46,136 nt of DNA from Neoroseomonas rubea (GTDB taxonomy: Bacteria > Pseudomonadota > Alphaproteobacteria > Acetobacterales > Acetobacteraceae): NCBI RefSeq assembly GCF_016106015.1, contig NZ_JACADQ010000010.1:1-46136 (forward strand), in the 5' to 3' direction. Shown here in pieces: positions 39,578-46,136 of this stretch; positions within the stretch are counted from its first letter, which is position 1; every line of letters begins with the position of its first letter. Under the pieces are notes generated by a model. It was not told the origin of the DNA, searched no databases, and saw only the letters and a list, made by a program, of their open reading frames with translations. The translations under genes and the position numbers were made by a program.

Positions 39578-41713
39578 ATCCGCCGCCGGCGCGTCGCGCT
39601 CGGCGATCGCGAATTCCAGCGTGAACTCGGCGCCGTGGTCGACATTCGCCACGCGGATGGCGCCGCCCTGCGCAGCCATGATGCCGTGGCAGATCGCGAG
39701 CCCGAGCCCGGTACCCTGCCCGACCGGCTTGGTGGTGAAGAAGGGCTCGAAGACGCGGCCGACGACGTCCTCCGGCATCCCGCCGCCCGTGTCGCGCACC
39801 GCGAGCAGCACGCGATCCCCGGCCGGCGCCCGGCGTGCCGCGAAGATCAGGCGGCGCTGGCCTTCGGGCTGCTTCAGCATCGCGTCGCGCGCGTTCAGGC
39901 AGAGGTTAACGAGCACCTGCTCGATCAGGACGAGCTGGCCCTGCACGGGGGGCAGGCCATTCGGGATGTTGCGCATCACCTCGATGCCGGCCGTGCGCAG
40001 CGCCGCGCCCGCCAGCACCACGGCGCCGTCCACGGCGCTGCGAACCTCGATGGCGCCAAGCGGGCCGGCATCGCGCCGGCCGAAGACGCGCAGATGGTCG
40101 ATGATGGTCTGCGCGCGCGCCGCCTGGCCGGCCACGGAACGCAGCGTCTCGAGCGCCTCGGGGATGCCGCGTGATCCTTCGGCCTCCAGCGCGTCGGCAG
40201 CGTTGTCGGCGCCGAGCGACATGGCGGTGATCGGCTGGTTCAGTTCGTGCGCCAGGCCCGTCGCCATCTCCCCGAGCGTTGCCAGCTTGGCCGCCTCCGT
40301 CGCGCGGGCGGCAAGGCGGCGCTCCGCGGTGATGTCGGCGCGGTAGCCCACCACCTCGCAGCCATCCTCGGTGTTGAGCACCACGCGCGCCGCGTCGCGC
40401 AGCCACACGGTGCTGCCATCCGCCCGCGTGACTGGGTATTCGACCACCGCGTCACGCCCCGATAGCAGGCGTGCGACGAATTCTCGCCGCGCATCGTCCT
40501 CCTCCGGCTTCGCCTTTCCGGCGTCGGGCAGAGTGGCCATGCCTGCGCTGGCGTAGGTGACCTCCATGCCCCGGCCACGTCTGATCCGGGCGCGATAGAC
40601 GGCGACCGGCAGGCCTGCCAGCAGCGCCTCGATCTCCGCCCGCGCCGCGCCCGCGGCGCGTTCGGCGAGGCGTGCCTCCTGAACCTCGGTCTTGGCGTGA
40701 AGGCGCTCATGCCGCCGGCGCGCGTAAAGCGCGAGCAGGACGACAAGCGCGCTTGTGAGCAGCGCCGTCACCACCGCGAGCCGCGCGAAGTCTCGTACCG
40801 GAGCCAGCGCCTCCGCCGCGTCGATGCCGGTGCCGACCACGAGGGGCGTTCCGCCCATCATGCGGAAGGAGGTGAAGCGCTCGCGCTGGTCGGGTTGCGT
40901 CGCCGAGAGGATCAGCGGGGCGGAGCCCGCGGCGCCGGAACCTGGCAGAGGGGCGGCCAGCGCCACTTCCTCCGCCAGGGCACGCAGCGTGGCGCGGGAC
41001 CGCGCGACATAGGTGCCGTCGCGCCGCACGACGAACATCACGTCGTTGGGCCGTGGCATCATCTCCGCCAGGTCGCGCGACAGCGCCACCGGATCGAGGG
41101 ACATGACGGCGATGCCGAGGAACCGGCCGTTGCTGTCCTCCATCCGCCGGCTGAACTGCACCGACCAGCGACGGCTGATCGGCTCGATCTGCGGCACGCC
41201 AACCAGCAGGCCGCGCGTGCCGCCGAGATGCGCGAGGAAGGCCTGCCGGTCGAAGAAATCCGCGCGCGGGAAGGCGCTGGCCGACGACCAGCGCAGCGTG
41301 GCGTTGGTATCGATGTCGGCGATCTGCACCAGGCCGAGCCGGTTCGTCGCCGCGATGTCCGCGAGGTGGGAAGCGATAAGGTCGGCGGCCGGCCGGTCGC
41401 CTGCGGCCTCCAGCACGCGCCGCATCTCGACGAAGGCGAAGGTCGCCTCGATCCCCTCGATCGTGCGGAGCATGAACTGCTCGAGCGCCGCGGCGCCGAC
41501 TTCGGCCTGGGCGCGCGCCTTCTCGGCCGCGTCGCGTCCCGCGCGCTGCACGAGCGCGACGGCGACCGCCCAGATCAGCACAAGCGAAAGTGCTACGATC
41601 AGCCCGGTCGCGAAGGCCCGCCAGGCGGGCCCTGACGGCAGCGCACGGCGGACCGCCCGCGCGGCGAGCGCCGAGCGGCTGTCTGCGGAAAGCGGGGCGA
41701 GACCGTTCGTCAT
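39530..41713 (-). CDS. Membrane sensor histidine kinase (Cache-PAS-HisKA-HATPase)
   Basis: This is a 727-residue protein. A membrane helix at about 34-55 and another at about 310-330 enclose a periplasmic Cache-type sensor (about 60-300; RWSVQFSRRM, GIAVMSLDP). A PAS domain follows (about 355-470, including GYRADITAERR). The dimerisation helix has the phospho-acceptor His489 in GLAHELNQP, and the ATPase has NLCLNARDAM, DTGGGMP and GTGLGLAICHG. It lacks a fused receiver. Its 3' end overlaps the REC-GGDEF-EAL gene by 48 bases, tail to tail. That protein is the only full response regulator nearby, so the two may form a pair despite opposite strands. Confidence 0.93.
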   Translation of the reverse strand: MTNGLAPLSADSRSALAARAVRRALPSGPAWRAFATGLIVALSLVLIWAVAVALVQRAGRDAAEKARAQAEVGAAALEQFMLRTIEGIEATFAFVEMRRVLEAAGDRPAADLIASHLADIAATNRLGLVQIADIDTNATLRWSSASAFPRADFFDRQAFLAHLGGTRGLLVGVPQIEPISRRWSVQFSRRMEDSNGRFLGIAVMSLDPVALSRDLAEMMPRPNDVMFVVRRDGTYVARSRATLRALAEEVALAAPLPGSGAAGSAPLILSATQPDQRERFTSFRMMGGTPLVVGTGIDAAEALAPVRDFARLAVVTALLTSALVVLLALYARRRHERLHAKTEVQEARLAERAAGAARAEIEALLAGLPVAVYRARIRRGRGMEVTYASAGMATLPDAGKAKPEEDDARREFVARLLSGRDAVVEYPVTRADGSTVWLRDAARVVLNTEDGCEVVGYRADITAERRLAARATEAAKLATLGEMATGLAHELNQPITAMSLGADNAADALEAEGSRGIPEALETLRSVAGQAARAQTIIDHLRVFGRRDAGPLGAIEVRSAVDGAVVLAGAALRTAGIEVMRNIPNGLPPVQGQLVLIEQVLVNLCLNARDAMLKQPEGQRRLIFAARRAPAGDRVLLAVRDTGGGMPEDVVGRVFEPFFTTKPVGQGTGLGLAICHGIMAAQGGAIRVANVDHGAEFTLEFAIAERDAPAADSGLRDAPAQEATHVA

Positions 41714-41770
41714 GGTGTCCGGGACCGACTCTAGCGGGCATGCCCGCCCCGCGGCGAGAGCCCTATTGCG

Positions 41771-42970
41771 TCATATGTGGCGCCACCAGCGCCGCGTGGC
41801 GGCGAGCGCGGCAAGCCCCGCGAGTCCCGTCGCTGCGGTTGCCGCCGATGCGCCGAAATGTTCCGCCATCAGACCGAGAGCCAGGAATCCGATGGGCCCA
41901 AGGCCGATGCAGACCGACAGGAGGCCAAGCACCCGGCTGCGCATCTCGGGCGGCGTCGCAAGGAACACAAGCGTCGGCTGCATGATGGCGAAGCCGGCGC
42001 CGCCGACCCCCGTCAGCAGCAGTGCAAGGCCCGCGACGACCGGGTCGGTCGCCATCGCGAAGGCGGCGAGCATGGCGAAGTACAGCGTGATCCCGCCGAG
42101 ATAGATCGCCTTGTACTGCGCGGGCTGCGCGAACAGCGCGATGGTGACGGCGCCCGCGAAGGCGCCGACGCCGTCGATGCTCGCCAGCACGCCGATGCCC
42201 GTCGGGCCGAGCCCGAGCCGGTCCTGCCCGATCACCGGGATCATCGAGGTGAAGGGCCAGCCGAACAGGTTGAACAGCAGCGTGACCAGCAGCGCGCCGA
42301 CCAGGCGCGGCTCGCCGCGGACGTAGCGGAAGCCCTCGGCGATGCTGGCCAGCACCGAGGCGCGCCCCGCCTCGATGCGCATGGGGGCGCGCGACAGCCG
42401 AAGCACTGCAACCACCGCCGGCGCATAGAGCAGCGCGCCGAGCAGGAAGGCGCCGTCGAGGCCGATCGTGGCGAGCAGGACGCCCCCCAGCGTCGGGCCG
42501 AGGACCCTGCTGCCGTTGCTGGTCGCGACATCGACCGACATCGCCGGCCCCATCCGCGCCGGCCCGGCCACCTGGCCGATCATGGCGCGGCGCACCGGAT
42601 TGTCGGACGCCCAGGCGATGCCGTTCATGAAGGAGGCGACGGCCAGGTGCCAGACCGCGACCGCGTCAGCGAGCGCGAGCGCGGCGATCGTGGCCGAGGT
42701 CACCATCTGCGAGAGAATGATCAGCAGCAGCGCGCGGCGACGGTCCATGCGCTCCGCCACGGCGCCGAGGAAGGCGCCGAACAGGCCCATGGGCAGCAGC
42801 CGCAGCATTGTCAGCAGCGCGACGATGAAGGCCGACCCGGTGGCGTTGTAGGCGAAGACGCCGACCGCGAGGGTTTCCACCCAGCGGACGACGAAAATGC
42901 AGAAGCCTGCGGTCCAGAGCCGCAGGAAGTCGCGGTCGCGGAAAAGGGCGCGCCAGGCGGGTTCCGGCAT
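41771..42970 (-). CDS. MFS transporter (enterobactin-exporter-like)
   Basis: This 399-residue integral membrane protein shows about 10-12 hydrophobic helices typical of the major facilitator superfamily. The loop between helices 2 and 3 reads GAFLGAVAERMDRRRAL, matching the MFS GxxxD(R/K)xxRR signature. The overall pattern resembles the EntS-like MFS_3 group of drug or siderophore exporters. The substrate is unknown. It ends 57 bases before the histidine kinase start, on the same strand. Upstream lies a palindrome-rich spacer that separates it from the dehydrogenase gene. Confidence 0.9.
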   Translation of the reverse strand: MPEPAWRALFRDRDFLRLWTAGFCIFVVRWVETLAVGVFAYNATGSAFIVALLTMLRLLPMGLFGAFLGAVAERMDRRRALLLIILSQMVTSATIAALALADAVAVWHLAVASFMNGIAWASDNPVRRAMIGQVAGPARMGPAMSVDVATSNGSRVLGPTLGGVLLATIGLDGAFLLGALLYAPAVVAVLRLSRAPMRIEAGRASVLASIAEGFRYVRGEPRLVGALLVTLLFNLFGWPFTSMIPVIGQDRLGLGPTGIGVLASIDGVGAFAGAVTIALFAQPAQYKAIYLGGITLYFAMLAAFAMATDPVVAGLALLLTGVGGAGFAIMQPTLVFLATPPEMRSRVLGLLSVCIGLGPIGFLALGLMAEHFGASAATAATGLAGLAALAATRRWWRHI

Positions 42971-42989
42971 GAAAAACGGTCGGGGGGAC

Positions 42990-43074
42990 GGGAACCTCCC
43001 CCGAACCCCCTCCCCATCTTTGCGACCAAAGAAGGTTGAGGGGGGTCCGGGGGGAGAAGTTCCCTTCTCCCCCC
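42990..43074. repeat. Palindrome-rich spacer with two mutually exclusive hairpins
   Basis: Two foldings compete. A long imperfect hairpin pairs 42990-43011 with 43040-43064 and is capped by a perfect CTTTG/CAAAG mini-stem around CGAC (43018-43031). A shorter perfect one pairs GGGGGGAGAAG (43049-43059) with CTTCTCCCCCC (43064-43074) around TTCC. Both lie between a dehydrogenase gene and the MFS gene, both on the minus strand. It could be a dispersed palindromic element, a terminator, or a switchable leader for the MFS gene. Confidence 0.6.
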
Positions 43075-43080
43075 GCCTGC

Positions 43081-44517
43081 TTACAGTCCCGCCTGCGACA
43101 CGAACTTCGTGTTCAGATAGGCCTCGATCGCCTCCGAGCCGCCCTCGCTGCCGTAGCCGCTGTCCTTCACGCCGCCGAAGGGCACTTCCGGCAGGGCGAG
43201 GCCGAGATGGTTGATCGTCATCATCCCGCTCTCGACGCGGCTCGCGACCGCGTTCGCAGTCTTGGCGCTGCGCGTGAAGGCATAGGCGGCGAGGCCGTAG
43301 GGCAGGCGGTTCGCCTCCTCCACAACCTCGTCGAGGTCGCGGAAGCGCGAGATCATGGCCATCGGCCCGAAGGGTTCCTCGTTCATCGCGCGGGCGTCCT
43401 TTGGCACGTCGGTCATCACCGTCGGCTCGTAGAAATAGCCCTTGTTGCCGATGCGCTTGCCGCCAGTGTGCACCTTGCCGCCCTTGGCCTGGGCGTCGAG
43501 CACCAGGGTCTCGACCCAGGGCACGCGGCGGTCATGCGCGAGAGGGCCCATGGTGGTGCCTTCGGCCATGCCGTCGCCGACCTTCAGCGCCTTGGTGTGC
43601 TCGACGAACTTTTCGACGAAGCCGTCATACAGCTTTTCCTGCACCAGGAAGCGCGTCGGGCTGACGCAGACCTGGCCCGCATTACGGAACTTGGCCCCCG
43701 CCAGCGTCTTCGCCGCGAGGTCGAGATCGGCATCGTCGAACACGATCGCCGGCGCGTGGCCGCCGAGTTCCATCGTCACGCGCTTCATGTGCTGCCCGGC
43801 GAGGCCCGCGAGCAGCTTGCCGACGGGGGTCGAGCCCGTGAAGGTCACCTTGCGGATGACCGGATGGGCGATGAGGTATTCGCTGATTTCGGCGGGCACG
43901 CCGTAGACGAGATTCGCGACACCTGGCGGCAGGCCGGCATCGACGAAGGCGCGGATCAGCTCGGCCGGCGAGGCGGGCGTCTCCTCCGGCGCCTTGACGA
44001 TGATGGAGCAGCCGGTGGCAACCGCGCCACAGAGCTTGCGCACCACCTGGTTGATCGGGAAGTTCCAGGGCGTGAAGGCGGCGACGGGGCCGACCGGCTC
44101 CTTGATCACGAGCTGGTAGACGCCGTCGGCGCGCGCGGGGATGACGCGGCCGTAGGCGCGGCGGCCTTCCTCGGCGAACCAGTCGATGATGTCGGCGGCG
44201 GCCATCACCTCCACCTTCGCCTCGGCCAGCGGCTTGCCCTGCTCGAGCGTCAGCAGGCGGGCGGTCTCGTCTGCGCGGGCGCGGAAGATGTCGGCGGCCT
44301 TGCGCATCAGCTTGTAGCGCTCGAAGGCGGAGACCTTCTTCCAGGTCGCGAATCCATGGTCGGCGGCGGCCAGAGCCTCGTCCAGGTCCGCCTTCTCGGC
44401 ATGGGCGACGGTGCCGATCACTTCCTCGGTCGCCGGGTTTAGCACGTCGATGGTCTTGCCGGAGCGCGCGGCGCGCCACTCCCCGTTCACGTGCAGCAGG
44501 ACGTTCGGATAGGCCAT
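43081..44517 (-). CDS. NAD(P)-dependent succinate-semialdehyde dehydrogenase-like aldehyde dehydrogenase
   Basis: This 478-residue protein belongs to the aldehyde dehydrogenase superfamily. The catalytic residues are Asn152 (TPWNFP), Lys175 (IVKAPEETP), Glu250 (MELGGHAP) and Cys284 (NAGQVCVSP). The sequence fits the GabD-type succinate-semialdehyde dehydrogenase group, which oxidises an aldehyde to a carboxylate; related substrates such as glutarate semialdehyde are possible. The length is standard. It is divergent from the Bug-family receptor, and the spacer between them holds nested inverted repeats, which suggests common control. Confidence 0.92.
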   Translation of the reverse strand: MAYPNVLLHVNGEWRAARSGKTIDVLNPATEEVIGTVAHAEKADLDEALAAADHGFATWKKVSAFERYKLMRKAADIFRARADETARLLTLEQGKPLAEAKVEVMAAADIIDWFAEEGRRAYGRVIPARADGVYQLVIKEPVGPVAAFTPWNFPINQVVRKLCGAVATGCSIIVKAPEETPASPAELIRAFVDAGLPPGVANLVYGVPAEISEYLIAHPVIRKVTFTGSTPVGKLLAGLAGQHMKRVTMELGGHAPAIVFDDADLDLAAKTLAGAKFRNAGQVCVSPTRFLVQEKLYDGFVEKFVEHTKALKVGDGMAEGTTMGPLAHDRRVPWVETLVLDAQAKGGKVHTGGKRIGNKGYFYEPTVMTDVPKDARAMNEEPFGPMAMISRFRDLDEVVEEANRLPYGLAAYAFTRSAKTANAVASRVESGMMTINHLGLALPEVPFGGVKDSGYGSEGGSEAIEAYLNTKFVSQAGL

Positions 44518-44542
44518 TGGCGAATTCCTCCAGCGGTTCGGA

Positions 44543-44633
44543 TCTTGGCGCGCACCCTAGCCCCGCGCCCGCTGCCGGGCCAGCCATGGCACCTTGCCGC
44601 CCGCGCATGGCTGGCCGATGGTTCGCGCCAAGA
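44543..44633. promoter_or_regulatory. Nested perfect inverted repeats in a divergent promoter region
   Basis: In the 150-base gap between the divergent dehydrogenase and receptor genes, TCTTGGCGCG (44543-44552) pairs with CGCGCCAAGA (44624-44633). Inside it, GGCCAGCCATG (44578-44588) pairs with CATGGCTGGCC (44606-44616). Both are perfect and share nearly the same centre. The layout suits binding of a dimeric or tetrameric repressor that controls both genes. Confidence 0.5.
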
Positions 44634-44667
44634 AGGCCGCAGGGCCACAAGAACCGGAGGATCCGCC

Positions 44668-45645
44668 ATGACCCGCATCACCCGCCGCGCCGTGCTCGGC
44701 GCGGGTGCCGTGCTCGCCCTTCCCGCCGCGCCACGGGCCCAGGGCGCCTTCCCGACGCGCCCGATCACCGTGATCGTGCCCAACCCGCCCGGCGGCGGTA
44801 CCGACTTCGCCGCACGGCTGTTCCAGGAAGGCATGCAGACCGCGCTCGGCCAGCCGGTGGTGATCGAGAACCGACCGGGTGCGAACGGCAACATCGCGAT
44901 CAACGCGGTCGCGCGCGCGCAGCCCGACGGCCACACGCTGTTGCTGCAGTACAACGGCTACCATGCCGGCAATCCGGCGATGATGCAGAACCTGACCTGG
45001 GATCCGATCCGGGACCTGGCGATCGTCGGCATGGCGACGATGGCGCCACATGTCATTCTCGTGGCTCCGAACGTGCCGGCGACCACGCTCGCCGAATTCA
45101 TCGCCCATGCGCGCGCCAATCCGGGGAAGCTCAACTACGCATCCTCCGGCAACGGTTCGATCCAGCATATCGGCGGCGTGCTGTTCTCCCGCGCGATCGG
45201 CGCCGAGATGGTCCACGTGCCCTATCGCGGCGCCGCGCCGGCCCTGCAGGACGTCGCCGGCGGTCGGGTCGAGATGTTCATCACCACCCCGTCCTCAGCC
45301 GTGGCACTGATCCAGGGCGGGCGGGTGCGCGCGCTCGCCATGGCCAGCGCGCGCCGCGCGCCCGGCCTGCCGGATGTGCCGACCACGTCGGAAGCTGGCC
45401 TGCCCGGTTTCACGCTGGATGCCTGGTTCGCTTTCGCCGCGCCGGCCGGCACGCCGCGCCCGGTCCAGGAACGGCTGAACGCCGCCATCCGCGGCGTCGC
45501 CGAACTGCCGGCCGTGCGGCAACGCGCCGAGCAGGCCGGCGCCAGCACCGCCGCCATGACCCTCGGGGAGCTCGATGCGCTGGCGCGGCGGGAGGTGGCG
45601 GAGCTCGGCGCCGTGATTCGCGCCGCGGGCATCACCATCGAGTAG
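44668..45645 (+). CDS. Bug-family (TctC-like) tripartite tricarboxylate transporter receptor
   Basis: This is a 325-residue periplasmic solute-binding protein. The N-terminus MTRITRRAVLGAGAVLALPAAPRAQG is a Tat-like signal (RRAVLG), cleaved near RAQG. The Bug signatures are present: PITVIVPNPPGGGTDFAAR, VIENRPGANGNIA, and the later VPYRGAAPALQDVAGGRVEMF. ATG 44668 has CCGGAGG about 7 bases upstream; the longer frame from 44491 crosses the divergent promoter and is rejected. These receptors bind carboxylates, and many are orphans without TctAB genes nearby, as here. The divergent semialdehyde dehydrogenase may act on a related catabolite. Confidence 0.95.
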   Translation: MTRITRRAVLGAGAVLALPAAPRAQGAFPTRPITVIVPNPPGGGTDFAARLFQEGMQTALGQPVVIENRPGANGNIAINAVARAQPDGHTLLLQYNGYHAGNPAMMQNLTWDPIRDLAIVGMATMAPHVILVAPNVPATTLAEFIAHARANPGKLNYASSGNGSIQHIGGVLFSRAIGAEMVHVPYRGAAPALQDVAGGRVEMFITTPSSAVALIQGGRVRALAMASARRAPGLPDVPTTSEAGLPGFTLDAWFAFAAPAGTPRPVQERLNAAIRGVAELPAVRQRAEQAGASTAAMTLGELDALARREVAELGAVIRAAGITIE

Positions 45646-45723
45646 GACCGGGCGCGGCAATCGCCACTCGCCCCGCCACCCAGAAATGGAGCAGGCTGCG
45701 CGGCGGAAATTCCGGAGCGAGCC

Positions 45724-46136
45724 GTGCTGCGCCTGATCGTCGCGCTGGTCGCCCTGCTGGCATTGCCGGCGCGGGCGGCCGAGACCTCGTTTCTGGCCAT
45801 GCTGCGCTATGCGCCGCTGCCGGCGCCGGCAGTGCTCGCGCCGGGGCGCGTCCTGCTGGCCTATGCGCGGGCGGACCTGATCGCCGGCACGCGCGGCCCG
45901 ACCGCTGCGCCGGGCCATGCCAGGCTCGCGGCGCTGACGACCGGCCGCGGCCACGCCTACCTTGCGGGCCTCAACGCCGTCGTCGCCGCGGACTGGCCGC
46001 AGGCGAGCGGCTTCGACTTCGACGCCGTGGAGGCGGTGCTGCTGGTGGAGGGCGAGGTGCCGAACGCCTTCCGCCTGCTGGCCGGCGCGCGGCTGCCCGG
46101 GTTGCCGGCGCTCGGCGCCGCGCTCGCGCGCGTCGG
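45724..46136 (+). CDS. Exported protein of unknown function, 5' part (cut by window end)
   Basis: GTG 45724 has GGAG about 6 bases upstream and opens a frame that runs to the end of the window (137 codons seen). The N-terminus (MLRLIVALVALLALPARAAE) is a clear signal peptide with cleavage after ARA. The mature part begins ETSFLAMLRYAPLPAPAVLAPGRVLLAYAR and is Ala/Leu-rich. I do not recognise a family. It follows the receptor gene by 78 bases and may belong to the same transcript. The C-terminus lies outside the window. Confidence 0.75.
   Translation, partial: MLRLIVALVALLALPARAAETSFLAMLRYAPLPAPAVLAPGRVLLAYARADLIAGTRGPTAAPGHARLAALTTGRGHAYLAGLNAVVAADWPQASGFDFDAVEAVLLVEGEVPNAFRLLAGARLPGLPALGAALARV

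Noticed and set aside
44491-44667. N-terminal extension of the Bug-family receptor
   Set aside because: It crosses the divergent promoter and would bury the Tat-like signal peptide that begins at ATG 44668.

Overview
The window is very GC-rich, single-chromosome-like DNA with dense, often overlapping genes. The content (TAXI-type TRAP and Bug/TctC-type solute receptors, class I PHA synthase, cyclase-TolB-TPR protein, MoxR/VWA pair) suggests an alphaproteobacterium, probably Rhodospirillales/Acetobacteraceae-like (Roseomonas-type). That placement is inference from gene content and composition; there is no rRNA or other phylogenetic marker here.

Layout. 1-2015: the tail of one gene and a coupled coiled-coil, glycine-rich partner, both of unknown role. 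2088-6891: a TAXI TRAP transporter (receptor plus fused permease) facing an SDR and a D-2-hydroxyacid dehydrogenase, which look like an uptake and oxidation module. 6947-12189: a Crp/Fnr regulator, a subtilase without a signal peptide, a class III nucleotide cyclase with TolB-like and TPR regions, and a PAP2 / vanadium-haloperoxidase-like protein.

12190-29704 is the most interesting part: a complete but rearranged Pel-type exopolysaccharide locus. A roughly 670-base regulatory gap leads into a 1407-residue protein that carries a PelA-like deacetylase domain fused to RTX calcium-binding repeats and has no signal peptide. A degenerate receiver protein and a 590-base gap follow. Then comes a tightly coupled run: PelA-like glycoside hydrolase, PelB TPR part, PelB outer-membrane barrel part, PelD, PelE, PelF, PelG, and a PelX-like sugar-nucleotide 4-epimerase. 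PelA and PelB, single proteins in Pseudomonas, are each split, no PelC is visible, and PelD lacks the RxxD c-di-GMP site. The proposed flow is: PelX makes the UDP-hexosamine, PelF polymerises it, PelD/E/G form the inner-membrane synthase, PelB-TPR and the barrel carry the chain out, and the hydrolase and the RTX-deacetylase trim and deacetylate it, the latter probably outside the cell after type I secretion.

29705-37554 (minus strand) holds an ADP-forming acyl-CoA synthetase, a PHA synthase, a class V aminotransferase, a MoxR ATPase/VWA pair and a CinA/PncC-like protein. 37555-41713 holds a 36-residue six-cysteine ORF with a strong ribosome site, a REC-GGDEF-EAL protein, and a convergent Cache-PAS histidine kinase whose 3' end overlaps it by 48 bases. 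41771-46136 holds an MFS transporter, a palindrome-rich spacer, a succinate-semialdehyde-type dehydrogenase, a divergent spacer with nested inverted repeats, a Bug-family receptor, and the start of an exported protein of unknown function cut by the window end. No rRNA, tRNA, CRISPR array, insertion sequence or phage gene was seen.
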